This document shows, piece by piece, positions 11,387 to 22,438 of a stretch of DNA of 64,000 nucleotides. The stretch comes from Ypsolopha sequella. Lineage: Eukaryota; Arthropoda; Insecta; Lepidoptera; Ypsolophidae. Positions within the stretch are counted from its first letter, which is position 1. Each line of letters starts with the position of its first letter. The notes below the pieces were generated by a model. That model made no database searches. It saw only the letters and a program-made list of their open reading frames with translations, and was not told where the DNA came from. The stretch is taken from NCBI GenBank assembly GCA_934047225.1, contig OW203992.1, positions 16,977,501 to 17,041,500 of the forward strand. The letters are read 5' to 3'. A program made the translations under genes and the position numbers.

Positions 11387-12149
11387 CGCATACAAATTTC
11401 AATAAATTTTATTCATAATACCATTTAATATGCAGTAAAGTGGCTATTGTACTGCATTTTACTCTGCAATGTTTACCAAAGAAAACCAATTTTCGCAGTA
11501 TGTTTATAAAATACTGCAATTTAGTCTGGAAATTGCAAATATTTACCAAGAAATCTAGTGACGTAACAGCTATTACTTTTAAAAAACACATTTTATTTAA
11601 TAAATTTGCGATCTAAATCGGTTTTCTCTTTTGTAAAATTGTTCTTCATATTCCAAAGTTGTAAATAAAAGTCAAAAATTTTACTGAAACTATTCAAAAA
11701 GTAAAAAAAAACAGTTTAAAGAGGTTTTTCGCGTTTTTCTCGAAACCGCGATTTTGCTGTTACTGCACTTTAGGCTCTGCACGGCAGTATGGAGCCAACC
11801 CTGAAATCGTAAAAAAAATATCAGCTGTTCTATAGAAAAGTTAAATACCTACTCGACCCAAATGTATGAAACACCAGTTTTTTTTTTCACGATTTCAGGG
11901 TTGGCTTCATAGTAAAAGTTGTTCATGTGGACGAGTAATATCACCAGTTTTTAACCGACTTCAAAAAGGAGGCGGTTCTCAATTCGACTGCATGTTTTTT
12001 TTTTTTTTTTTTTTGGCGTTGTTACTCCATAACTCCGTCATTTCCCAACCGATTTGAACAATTCTTTTTTTGTTTGAAAGAGTATACTTCCAGGTAGGTC
12101 CCATTTTGGGTTTGGTCATGATCTGATGAAGGTCTTCAGAGATAGGCAG

Positions 12150-12640
12150 TGGAACTCCTCAGAAAATGACAGCATATCTCTCGAAATTGAGGCAATCGCT
12201 ATGTATTTGGGTGCTGATTACAAGGTATTACTTGAAAATCGACATTCTTCCACCTGACCTTCGATCCTGGCTTCATCAACATATTCACCATAGAACTCTT
12301 CAACGGATCAGAGCACATAACTCGAGATTGCGGCAATCACTGCGTTAGGGTGCTGATTCAAGGGTATTACTTGGAGATTATCAGAATTCCCACCTGACCT
12401 TCGATCCTGGCTTCATCACGATAGAACTCCTCAACGGATGACAGCACATAACTTTAGATTGCGGCAACCAGTTTGTGTTAGGGTGCTTATTGCAGGGCAT
12501 TGCTGAAAATTGCCAGTGTACCCACCTGAATTTCGATCTTGGCTTCATCACCGTAGAACTCTTCAACGGATGACAGCACATAACTCGAGATTGCGGTAAT
12601 CATGTTGTGTTAGGATGCTGATAGCAGGAAGCTACTCAAA
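12150..12640 (+). repeat. 132-bp tandem repeat, about four copies, left arm
   Basis: The anchor 'CAACGGATGACAGCACATAA' or close variants occurs near 12158, 12299, 12430 and 12562, giving a period of about 132 bp. A mirror-image array lies in the right arm (about 18050-18520). Confidence 0.65.
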
Positions 12641-12745
12641 CATGGCTACTTATACTCACTTGAACTTCGTTTCATATTAACACCGCGTTTGCAAGAACTA
12701 CCTATACCTCACAATTTAACCCAGCAACACTAAAAAATGTGAAAT

Positions 12746-13101
12746 AAAATAAACTTTTAACAAAAAAATAGCAACCGACTTCAATAGTAACAGCAGTCAT
12801 TCACTAAAAAGTTAATAATAATTCTATAAAGACCGATGGTACCGAAGCAACACTTTTGCCGACTTCTGTCTTCCTGAAACATTATGTTATCTAGAAGTCG
12901 GCGTATTTCCTACGATATAGCAACATAGAAACCAATATAAGAACGCCGACTTCTAGATAACATAACGTTTCAGGAAGAAAGAAGTCGGCAAAAGTGTTGC
13001 TTCGGTACCATCGGTCTTTATAGAATTATTATTAACTTTTTAGTGAATGACTGCTGTTACTATTGAAGTCGGTTGCTATTTTTTTGTTAAAAGTTTATTT
13101 T
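12746..13101. repeat. 356-bp palindrome, left copy
   Basis: Near-perfect palindrome with arms of about 157 bp running from AAAATAAACTTTTAAC to CTAGAAGTCGGCG and back, around a loop of about 42 bp. An AACCGACTTC motif lies in each arm. The loop is in the opposite orientation to that of the copy at 17585-17940. Confidence 0.8.
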
Positions 13102-13327
13102 ATCGTTAACAAAATGACTTAAATTTCACGTTGTATAAGATGACTTTGATTTATGCAGCCAAATTCATACTCAAGATTCGGCTCGTGATAATTTCGTTTC
13201 GTTTTATTGTGGCTTAACAATATTTTCATACTGATCAGATTTAAACAGGACATTATGGACATGCATAATTATTATGACACAATAATATTTTTCAAATTAC
13301 CTCGATCTACGTGTAACAGAAAGGTGT

Positions 13328-13549
13328 AACCATATTTGAAGAGCTTGTTCCGTCAATGATATAAAACAACTTTTACTATCGAACAAACCCTGTATCTCGA
13401 AAAAATAAATTGACTGTTTCATAGAAAAATGCAATGCCGCTCGGCCGAAATTTATGGAAGGGTAGATTTTTTTTTTTGAGATTTCAGGGTGGGCTCCGTA
13501 GTAAAAGTTGTTCTATATCATTGACTGAATAAGCTCTTCAAATATGGTT
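13328..13549. mobile_element. Foldback MITE, relative of the 7528 element
   Basis: Inverted arms of about 55 bp start AACCATATTTGAAGAGCTTG and contain ACAACTTTTACTA, the motif shared with the interrupted MITE at 7528-11950. 222 bp, no coding sequence. Confidence 0.65.
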
Positions 13550-14009
13550 TTTATAAGTCTACCGCTTTCTGGGCCAAGAAATGTCGTCGATGTAATAACT
13601 TACAAACATCGTTTTACTGTGCGTTTCCCGAAAGCGACACTTTTCCACCACTTGAATAATATTCGTACATAAATGGCACCTGACTACAACCCACAATGGA
13701 CGAGATTCGCGAGGGATCGGAAGGGATCGAGACAGGAGTCTAGCTACATGCACATCAGGTAGTTCGGTTGATAAGACCAAGGTATATTATAGGTAAGTAA
13801 ATATATTAGTAGATTTATTTTCACGCACGGAGCGTAAACTGAAATTTGCGTTCGTAGGACTTACTTACTAAATAAAGTCAAATAAAAACGAATAAGTAAT
13901 AGTTTCTTGCGTTAAATGGAAAGTACACAAATAAGTTTACATTCAGTATATTAAGGATATCAAATGTAAAGGAATAAGATATCGTAATTTTACCAATAAT
14001 AGTAGTTTA

Positions 14010-14400
14010 TGATACAAGGGCGCAAAGGAATAAATTACGAGGACGATTTAAAACACGGGCATAGCGAGTGTTTTAAACGTAACCGAGTAATTTATTGCTT
14101 TTACGCCCGTGTATCATATGTACTACGTTTTTCAATGCATAGTGTGAGGAAATGAAAACAAATATAATCTTGTGAACTTTAAATTATAATTGGCTCAAAA
14201 GGACTGTATCCAGAGCCGTTAAACAGTGGAAAAAAAAAGTATAACATCTATGGTACACAGGAAAGTCTACAGGTTAGCCAACCATTGTAAATAAATTTAA
14301 AAAAATAATAATAATAAAGCCCTAGGGCAAAATAATCGACTTTTTGTTCAGTTTTGATGCATAAAAAGTGGGCCTTTACGAGCACATGCATTGAAAAATA
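14010..14400. repeat. Two adjacent small inverted-repeat structures
   Basis: A hairpin at about 14010-14120 has ends ATGATACAAGGGCG and CGCCCGTGTATCAT. It is followed by a segment bounded by TTTTTCAATGCATAGTG and its inverted partner near 14385-14400. Probably MITE remnants; the boundaries are rough. Confidence 0.4.
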
Positions 14401-14548
14401 ATAATGTTGCTTTAATTGAAAGGCGTGTTCACCTGAAACGCGTCATGTAGTTTAAGGTACTCGTAAATCGTAAGCGAGAAACTTGTCTGAGAGTTAATCA
14501 CTTTAGAGCAAAGTTTACACAGTGTCGATTCGGTGTAGCACAATTTAA

Positions 14549-15014
14549 GGCGATTACCATCGCCAAATTAGCCGTTCGATATTTGTCTGTACGAATATCG
14601 ACGGAAATGACATTGAAATAACGTTCAGATCAGCGCACAATGCGTGGTGGCTGTTACGACGCTCGCTGCGTCCTTGATAGGGCGAAATAGGAGAAAATAA
14701 TACTTTTCACATGGACGTGATTGTTTGATTGAATAATCCTATGTTGTGTTTATAGCTATCAAGTTTATCTATTTATCAAAGCATAAATGAATTAAATCAA
14801 AAAAGCCGCCTAGGAGCAGTAGGGAATTCAAGCCAAAAAACACCATTCAGTTAAAACAATTTTTTATGTAGAAATTTTGGTGGTACGAAAAAGAAAAATG
14901 TTGCATATGTTGTCCTAGAGTTGATAATCCATAATACATTTTTTCAATATTTTTGGTTTGGCCATAAAAGAGGAGTAGGCTTTAGAAAGTACCCATTTGG
15001 CGATATTAAGCGCC
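14549..15014. mobile_element. TTAA-flanked MITE, copy 1
   Basis: The ends GGCGATTACCATCGCCAAAT (left) and GGCGCTTAATATCGCCAAAT (reverse complement of right) are flanked by TTAA at 14545-14548 and 15015-15018. A second copy lies inverted at 27138-27594 and shares most of its internal sequence. The TTAA duplication suggests piggyBac-type mobilisation. Confidence 0.72.
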
Positions 15015-15035
15015 TTAACTTATTTGAGAGGACTA

Positions 15036-15109
15036 AACTTAATTTAAGCGTTCTGTCTTTTTCTTTCTATAACGACGAGTCAAGGACAGAACGCTTAAAA
15101 TAAGTTAAA
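15036..15109. repeat. Small hairpin with AAGCGTTCTGTC arms
   Basis: AACTTAATTTAAGCGTTCTG and its inverted partner ending at about 15108 form a 70-80 bp foldback directly beside the TTAA MITE. Confidence 0.5.
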
Positions 15110-15439
15110 CCCTGTCAAACGAGTATAATCGTGCTACACCGAATCGACAAGATGCTTACTTCTACTACGGCGTAGCACTTAACTACTTCGTAGACCCACT
15201 ACGCCCCGTGTTTACTCGTATGGCTGGTGACGGGAGCTTTGTCTGAAAAAAACGGACAGATCTTTTTGATTCGTGAAAGTGTTTACAATTTTAGCCAGAA
15301 AAATTGTCAAGTGCGAACCGGGATCACGAACCGAAATGTTTACATTTTGTTTTGATACTACTTACCTCGACTTTGACAGAATGTTTGGCGTCTATTTTCA
15401 TAACAAAATAATATATACTCGCAAATATTTACGTGTATT

Positions 15440-15770
15440 TACAGAGAAATAATGGTTAAAATCCGAAACGAATATATCCGTCAGATATTGAAGGTGACCG
15501 ACATAGCCTGCCGAATCAGTTTGTTGAAGTGGAAGCGGACTGGCCATATTTGTCGCCGACGTGATGACTGTTGGGGCCGTAAGGCATTGGAATGGAGACC
15601 ACGTACAGCAAAGCGTAGCGTAGGCCACCCTCGTGCGTACTGGACTGACGATCTGAGGGATGTTGCGGGTGACGGCTGGATGAGGATGACTGAGGACCGC
15701 CAAGAGTGGCGTAATATGGGGGAGGCCTATGTCCAGCAGTGGACGAATACGGGCTGATAGTTGGACAGAG
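15440..15770 (+). mobile_element. RTE-type LINE, 3' fragment
   Basis: A 101-codon frame (15452-15757) matches the C-terminus of RTE-type non-LTR retrotransposons, downstream of the reverse transcriptase: DIACRISLLKWKRTGHICRR, then WGRKALEWRPRT, SVGHPRAYWTDDL and GEAYVQQWTNTG before the stop. The family pattern 'RI..LKW.W.GHI.R..D.RW..K.LEWRPR' is clear. Endonuclease and reverse transcriptase are absent, as in a usual 5'-truncated copy. It lies inside the composite foldback. It has no function of its own. Confidence 0.75.
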
Positions 15771-16691
15771 AAATTCGACTTGAATAAAAATTACGACTCT
15801 GTTTAAAACGACGTGGACGCAACCTCAAATTAGGTTATTATCTTATTATTTATACAATTTACTATGAAAGGATGTCAGTTCGTTTTGTGCGTTGTCCAGT
15901 TAGTACGACGTAGTATCACCGGTCTCTTGATCGTCGTTATATCCGAATTCTACTGTATTTCTATTTTGGGCTGCGTTTTTCCCTGAATACGAGTACACAC
16001 TGCTATTTATAATAATATTTGTTCAATCCTTATTTCTGTGAATGTACCAAAATTCTTTTAAAAATTGAGGCAGTTTTCAACTTCTATTTTTGAAGCCGAG
16101 GCGCCATTATAATCTGTCAGAACTGTGTCTGCCACTAAGCAACCAAGCGAAGTCATTATTCCTATAGTTCAGCCCATAGTTATATATATAACTATATTCC
16201 TATAGTTCAGCCTTATTTTCTTCAATAAATATAGGCGTTGGTGGTTGGACTAACCGACGCACAAGTAACATAAGAGGAGTTCCATCTCATATTTGTTGAT
16301 ACGGAACCCTCAAAGAGTATTTTTCCTACATGTTAAATGCAGGACCTCACCGGGGGTGGATGTAATTCCCGTGTCATTTGTTTAATGGTACAGAAGGCGA
16401 TTCCCTCATCGGGAGATAACGGGCTGGGAGTGAAGTCGAGCTGGATTAAACGTAGGTACATGTTTGTGTGTATTTACGTGGTAACCAAGGCTACAGTGTA
16501 TACTATTTTTATTTAAGTATAATACTTTCACTGACATAAACCATAAACCTAACAGACTCTTTTTCAAGAAAACAACTGAAAAATCTTTGCTAATTGGACG
16601 ATTTGCGACCGACTGCCATTGTTGGATTCGGACAATCGGCATAAGCAAACAATCCTATAAAATTTTATTTTACAATTTTGTATATATTTTT

Positions 16692-16900
16692 AGGGTTCCG
16701 TACCAGAAGGGTGCCAAACAGGGCCTTATATACCGTTATATAAGGTCCCGTTTGTTGCCTATGTTGTCTGTCCGTCTGTCTGTCTGTCCGTCCGTCACAG
16801 GGGTCTACGGCTTCAGCCGTTCTAGGTAGCCAGTATATGCTTCTATCACGGCAAATAATAAAATAAAATAAAAATAGAAACCCAAGGGGGTTCCCAATAC
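16692..16900 (+). repeat. GGGTTCCG-type dispersed repeat
   Basis: TTAGGGTTCCGTACCAGAAG is followed by CTGTCCGTCTGTCTGTCTGT and then TTCCCAATACAAAA, in the same order as in the copy at 63771-64000. Confidence 0.6.
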
Positions 16901-17584
16901 AAAAAGTAGCATTTTTAACGTTATTTGTTTCATTGTACGTTTAAATAAGCTTTTGGGAAATGTTTGTATTTGTCTACAATTTTGGACACTCTTTTTTTAT
17001 TTCACTTTGTTTCGTGTACCTATTATTTGAGGAGAGATTAGAGGGCCAAAAGTGTTCGGGTTGTTTTTGTCAAGCGTAAAAAATAGAAGTACTTAAAATA
17101 ATTAAGATAATTTTATCCACTCTAAAAGCCCATTTATAAACCCTGTCCATCCACAACAATGTTCATCCATCGACTGTTGCACTTTAGTACCTCTCTGTAC
17201 CGACTTGATTCGAGACTTTAATGGAGCAATGATTGAAGTTGTCTTTATTTTACCTTCACTGTGGTTTATGTTGTTTTCTACTTCGCTACATCTGTCAGTG
17301 AGTTTTTTTGTACTCTTTAATCATTATTAGCAGACTACTGCCGTCCCTTTACTCGTATTTTTTTTCGTATTCATTAGACGTGACTTTTTGAGAAAATGAA
17401 TTTTGGCAGTTGGATTTTCTCTAGTCGAAGTCCGATTATATATACTCGTCAAAAAAATGTTTTTTTTTTTTAGAAAATCTTTGTTTCGTAAATTTACGTT
17501 TTAAATTTTTTTTTGCGTACCATAGAGACTATGTATAAAATATGTCATTACTTTTGATCTATCGCTAGTAATGCAATGAAATAT

Positions 17585-17940
17585 AAAATAAACTTTTAAC
17601 AAAAAAATAGCAACCGACTTCAATAGTAACAGCAGTCATTCACTAAAAAGTTAATAATAATTCTATAAAGACCGATGGTACCGAAGCAACACTTTTGTCG
17701 ACTTCTTTCTTCCTGAAACGTTATGTTATCTAGAAGTCGGCGTTCTTATATTGGTTTTTATGTTGCTATATCGTAGGAAATACGCCGACTTCTAGATAAC
17801 ATAATGTTTCAGGAAGAAAGAAGTCGGCAAAAGTGTTGCTTCGGTACCATCGGTCTTTATAGAATTATTATTAACTTTTTAGTGAATGACTGCTGTTACT
17901 ATTGAAGTCGGTTGCTATTTTTTTGTTAAAAGTTTATTTT
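17585..17940. repeat. 356-bp palindrome, right copy
   Basis: Same length and arms as 12746-13101. Its central loop reads as the reverse complement of the loop in the left copy, so the two whole units are inverted relative to each other, as expected if they are the inner ends of one inverted-repeat structure. Confidence 0.8.
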
Positions 17941-18049
17941 ATTTCACATTTTTTAGTGTTGCTGGGTTAAATTGTGAAATATGGGTAGTTCTTGCAAACG
18001 TGGTTTTAATATGAAACGAAGTTCAAGTGAGTATAAGTAGCTATGTTTG

Positions 18050-18520
18050 AGTAGCTTCCTGCTATCAATCTCAAGTTATGTGCTGTCATTCGTTAAAGAG
18101 TTCTACGGTGATGAAGCCAAGATCGAAGGTCAGGTGGGTACACTGGCAATTTTCAAGCAATGCCCTGCAATGAGCACCATAACACAAACTGATTGCCGCA
18201 ATCCAAATTTATGTGCTGTCATCCGTTGAGGAGTTCTATGGTGATGAAGCCAGGATCGAAGGTCAGGTGGGTATTCTGGTAATCTCCAAGTAATACCCTT
18301 GAATTAGCACCCTAACGCAGTGATTGCCGCAATCTCGAGTTATGTGCTCTGATCCGTTGAGGAGTTCTATGGTGAATATGGTGATGAAGCCAGGATCGAA
18401 GGCCAGGTGAAAGAATGATGATTTTCAAGTAATATCTTGTAATCAGCACCCAGGTACAAAGCAATTACTTCAATTTCGAGAGGTATGCTGTCATTTTCTG
18501 AGGAGTTCCACTGCCTATCT
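18050..18520 (-). repeat. 132-bp tandem repeat, right arm (inverted)
   Basis: The inverted counterpart of the left-arm array. 'TTATGTGCTGTCATCCGTTG' and variants recur at about 132-bp spacing on the plus strand. Confidence 0.65.
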
Positions 18521-18710
18521 CTGAAGACCTTCATCAGATCATGACCAAACCTAAAATGGGACCTACCTGGAAGTACACTTTTTCAAACAAAAAAAGAATT
18601 GTTCAAATCGGTTCAGAAATGACGGAGTTAACGCCAAAAAAAAAAAAAAAAAAAAAAAAACATACAGTCGAATTGAGAACCGCCTCCTTTTTGAAGTCGG
18701 TTAAAAACTG

Positions 18711-19197
18711 TTATAATCCTAAAGAATAGACGTTGCATACCAGATCAAAAAAACAAAACATAATCAACTACCATTACCATAAAAATAATATCCTAAAAGA
18801 TTATTTCTTTAATTTTTTCGTCTTTTTTTTCAGTAAGAGTAAATTTTTTCAAAATAATGTCCCCATTTTACTATATTTTTATTCCTATTTATCATTGCCT
18901 ATTTCATTATCTTTCTAACAAAAAAAAATTCAACGTTCTAATTTTTTTTCTTTGTTTTTGTCGATATATTTAGATATAGTTTCACCCACTTTCGGATGTT
19001 TACTTGTACAAGGGACATACTGTATATCATAAAACAGGTGTATTAGATAAGTTACCTTAGAAAAGCACATACTTTATTATGATGTTTTCAGTAAATTTTG
19101 CAGCTTATGAACACCCTGTACCCTGTGTAGGTAGGTATATGTAGCTTTCATTGTTTTAGGTAAGAATATAAAGAAATACATACAACATACATATACT
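18711..19197. other. AT-rich spacer
   Basis: Homopolymer-rich sequence; no feature recognised. Confidence 0.4.
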
Positions 19198-20093
19198 CAC
19201 GCCTGGTCGAGTTGTACCTTCAACTTGCGCACCATAAATTTCTTCCGTCCCTCTACTTTCATTCATCTTCTCTACATGTCCAAACCACCGAAGCATTCCT
19301 TTTCTATTCTAGTCACTACATCTTCTTGCAGGCTGTCTCTGTAAGGAACGCATTTCCACTGCATTCACTCTACTTTGATGTTTATCTTGCCATACCCAAC
19401 ATTCACTACCATATGTGTAGGAGCCAACACTCCATTATGAACCGACAATCGTGCCTTTGCAGTCACATTAAAAAAAAAAAACTTTATTTCTCTTAATACT
19501 TAGCCTTATATAACAGGTTCGTAGGGCATCTCCATTTAAGCTGGAGTGGCCTGTGTTTGGAGATACCGCTCTTCCACAACAAACAGGTAAATCGAGGTTG
19601 GCCGTATGGCGTACAAAGACATACTGAAGCTTAACTATAACTAAACTATTAATAATAAAGTACTATAAAGCTATATTGGTGATTTTAATACCGAAGCAAA
19701 ACATAACATTATGGATATAGATAGGTGTACACTTAATTATACAAGATAATATATGTGTGTTCATATTGAGAGGATGTGTACATTTTGGCTGCCCATAAAG
19801 GAGTGTAGGGCTCCATTCACTTTATTTCCCGCCTTCTCTTCTTTCAATGTCATCGTCACATTTTCCATCGCGCGTAAATAGACAATTCATATATACAAAC
19901 TAATTTACCTGTTTACCTCCTCGTCTCCAATTAAACAAGCATACAGTCACTGCTTCATTCCTCTCTAGCACCGTTTGTTTTTCCTACGTTAATTTTCATT
20001 CCTTTCTTTTTAAAAGCATCATCCATAATTGTAACCATCTCTTGCAGCTCATCTGTCGATGAAGCAAGGAGAACTTGGTCATGGGCGTATAAG
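19198..20093 (-). mobile_element. Non-LTR retrotransposon fragment (RT and C-terminus), interrupted
   Basis: Read on the minus strand, 20093 to 19960 encodes a reverse transcriptase segment: KCLLYAHDQVLLASSTDELQ, then EMVTIMDDAFKKKGMKIN. The usual Y-A-D-D box is changed to Y-A-H-D. After frameshifts, AGNKVNGAL appears near 19830. About 19466-19800 is an unrelated insert that begins with poly(A) on the plus strand. The LINE then resumes (ARLSVHNGVLAPT, VNAVEMRSLQ) and ends in RKGMLRWFGHVEKMNESRGT near 19250. The frame is broken at several points, so this is a dead copy. It is the same family as 9225-9495 and 42365-42670. Confidence 0.75.
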
Positions 20094-21452
20094 AGGCATT
20101 TAATAAAGTATAAAGAAATAATGCATTCAAAATATTACTCGTCCATTATTCTAAGGCATTTAATAAGCATAAAGAAATCATGCATTCAAAATATTACTCG
20201 TCCATTATTCTAAGGCATTTAATAAGCATAAAGAAATCATGCATTCAAAATATTACTCGTCCATTATTCTAAGGCATTTAATAAGCATAAAGAAATCATG
20301 CATTCAAAATATTACCCGTCCATTATTCTAAGGCATTTAATAAGCATAAAGAAATCATGCATTCAAAATATTACTCGTCCATTATTCTAAGGCATTTAAT
20401 AAGCATAAAGAAATCATGCATTCAAAATATTACCCGTCCATTATTCTAAGGCATTTAATAAGCATAAAGAAATCATGCATTCAAAATATTACTCGTCCAT
20501 TATTCTAAGGCATTTAATAAGCATAAAGAAATCATGCATTCAAAATATTACCCGTCCATTATTCTAAGGCATTTAATAAGCATAAAGAAATCATGCATTC
20601 AAAATATTACCCGTCCATTATTCTAAGGCATTTAATAAGTATAAAGAAATAATGCATTCAAAATATTACCCGTCCATTATTCTAAGGCATTTAATAAGTA
20701 TAAAGAAATAATGCATTCAAAATATTACCCGTCCATTATTCTAAGGCATTTAATAAGTATAAAGAAATAATGCATTCAAAATATTACCCGTCCATTATTC
20801 TTAGGCATTTAATAAGCATAAAGAAATCATGCATTCAAAATATTACCCGTCCATTATTCTAAGGCATTTAATAAGCATAAAGAAATCATGCATTCAAAAT
20901 ATTACCCGTCCATTATTCTAAGGCATTTAATAAGTATAAAGAAATAATGCATTCAAAATATCACCCGTCCATTATTCTAAGGCATTTAATAAGCATAAAG
21001 AAATCATGCATTCAAAATATTACCCGTCCATTATTCTAAGGCATTTAATAAGCATAAAGAAATCATGCATTCAAAATATTACCCGTCCATTATTCTAAGG
21101 CATTTAATAAGCATAAAGAAATCATGCATTCAAAATATTACCCGTCCATTATTCTAAGGCATTTAATAAGTATAAAGAAATAATGCATTCAAAATATCAC
21201 CCGTCCATTATTCTAAGGCATTTAATAAGCATAAAGAAATCATGCATTCAAAATATTACCCGTCCATTATTCTAAGGCATTTAATAAGCATAAAGAAATC
21301 ATGCATTCAAAATATTACCCGTCCATTATTCTAAGGCATTTAATAAGCATAAAGAAATCATGCATTCAAAATATTACCCGTCCATTATTCTAAGGCATTT
21401 AATAAGTATAAAGAAATAATGCATTCAAAATATCACCCGTCCATTATTTTAA
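20094..21452. repeat. 59-bp minisatellite, about 23 copies
   Basis: Tandem repeat of exact 59-bp period, unit starting AGGCATTTAATAAGCATAAA and ending CGTCCATTATTCTA. Length divided by period is about 23. Variants are clustered: CATAAAGAAATCA versus TATAAAGAAATAA, and ATTACTC/ATTACCC/ATCACCC. In the right half a four-unit (236-bp) superunit repeats, starting near 20932, 21168 and 21404. The first unit joins the LINE reverse transcriptase segment at 20093 without a gap. Confidence 0.92.
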
Positions 21453-22146
21453 GTCCAAGTAAGTAGAGGTCACAAAAATCTTAACATTTTAAATTAAATA
21501 TTCAATATTACAACCTTCTTAGAGGTCAGTAGTAGAACTCCTAATCAAAGCTTTTCATCCAATTACATTAAGAACAGTCGCAACAAGAAAATTCCATCCC
21601 AAATTAAGTGTCACCTAAAATCGCTGAATCCTTCTAGAAACGTATTGGAAACACTCGGCATTCTATCTGAGAAATAGGGATGGAGATACGCCTCCTTTGC
21701 GAGGAAAGGAAAATAGAAAGATAGTAACGCGGTATATCCAGTCACCTACTGATATGGGCACTTCACTGCACGCCACTGAAATAGGTGCGAGTATTGTGAA
21801 AATGTTTCACCGCAACACTGTATTCGCCTGTTTTCATTTTTGTTACCAGTGTGCAAACACAAATTTTCGGAGTATTTGATAAAATTGAAGCTCAGTCCCA
21901 GCGGGAGGCAGGATTTTCGTTGGTCCGGATATAGCTAGCGGGTTTAAACATACAAATGATTACAGTATCGTTTACGGCTCTGTCTGTCTGTCCGAGTCTG
22001 TAGATGGAGAATTTATCTGGGACCCCGACAAAATACGGCAAATATTCGATTAACCCTTTGAATTCTCATTTTCGATAAAACAAAAGATCGCAGTCCGATG
22101 GTGGCTCACTTAGAAAATTTCGTTCACATTCGTGTAGACGGTCTTA
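21453..22146. other. Intergenic DNA
   Basis: No gene seen. About 21960-22060 has a CTGTCTGTCTGTCCGAGTCT tract like the dispersed GGGTTCCG repeats. Confidence 0.4.
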
Positions 22147-22438
22147 TCTATACTAATATTTAATAAGTAAACAGTCGTGTCTGTACATTGAATATTTTTG
22201 CTGAATTTTAAATGAAATGGGTTATTTATTATATTAAAACTAAAATTTTTACAATGTCTCTATGTTCAGTTTTAACTCGAGAAAGAGCACTCAACGGATT
22301 TCAATTCGGTTTACTTTATCATCATCGTAGTGACACCATGATCAAAGGCTATAAGTGTTGATAAAATAACCGTCACGCCAATAACTGTCGATAATTGAAA
22401 GGCACTTGCACACGAGCAAAACCGCGGGCAAAAGCTAG
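22147..22438 (+). mobile_element. Non-autonomous Helitron, complete
   Basis: Starts TCTATACTAATATTTAATAA after an A and ends CCGCGGGCAAAAGCTAG before a T, as Helitrons insert between A and T. 292 bp with no Rep/helicase. The terminal hairpin has decayed. Confidence 0.78.

Larger units (their letters stand above)
7575..11787. mobile_element. 4.2-kb TIR DNA transposon, unclassified, TATG duplication
   Basis: The TIRs read CTGCCGTCCAGCGCCTAAAG on the left and CTGCCGTGCAGAGCCTAAAG as the reverse complement of the right end, both continuing TGCAGTAA. TATG is present at both edges (7571-7574, 11788-11791) and the empty site is readable from the host MITE. The left 700 bp carry about nine direct GCAGTA motifs roughly 50-130 bp apart. 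The right 350 bp carry GCAGTA/TACTGC motifs in both orientations. No transposase is recognisable. The interior holds a possible hAT MITE, a LINE scrap, a GGGTTCCG repeat and a repetitive Ser/Pro frame. A 4-bp duplication occurs in Chapaev, Ginger and Sola types, but the termini do not clearly match any of them. Confidence 0.72.
7528..11950. mobile_element. Small foldback MITE split by a larger element
   Basis: Left arm 7528-7574 and right arm 11788-11950 are inverted copies sharing AAACTGGTGATAT, GTCCA-ATA-AACAACTTTTACTATG (with substitutions) and so on. Removing the insert at 7575-11787 and one TATG leaves a contiguous element of about 206 bp. A relative without an insert lies at 13328-13549. 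The right end overlaps the first bases of the next element (11945). Confidence 0.7.
14523..15150. mobile_element. Outer MITE with GTCGATTCGGTGTAGCAC ends
   Basis: TGTCGATTCGGTGTAGCAC at 14523 and its reverse complement near 15131-15150 bracket a TTAA MITE (14549-15014) and a small hairpin. The arrangement suggests an older inverted-repeat element that was later invaded. Confidence 0.5.
11945..18710. mobile_element. Composite foldback element with arms of about 1.1 kb
   Basis: The outer ends are inverted: CAGTTTTTAACCGACTTC at 11945 and its reverse complement ending at 18710. The inverted arms run 11945-13101 and 17585-18710. Order in each arm, outside to inside: AACCGACTTCAAAAAGGAGG end, homopolymer T (or A), about four 132-bp tandem units, a spacer, then a 356-bp palindrome. 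The centre, 13102-17584, holds older insertions and no transposase. Long TIRs with internal tandem repeats recall Foldback/Galileo-type elements, but that class is inferred. I found no matching flanking duplication. Confidence 0.65.

Noticed and set aside
18541..18729. 62-codon frame with a poly-Lys run
   Set aside because: The Lys run is only a poly(A) tract in the arm of the composite foldback.
20094..21452. CRISPR-like regular array
   Set aside because: The whole 59-bp unit repeats; there are no variable spacers. It is a minisatellite in a eukaryotic genome.
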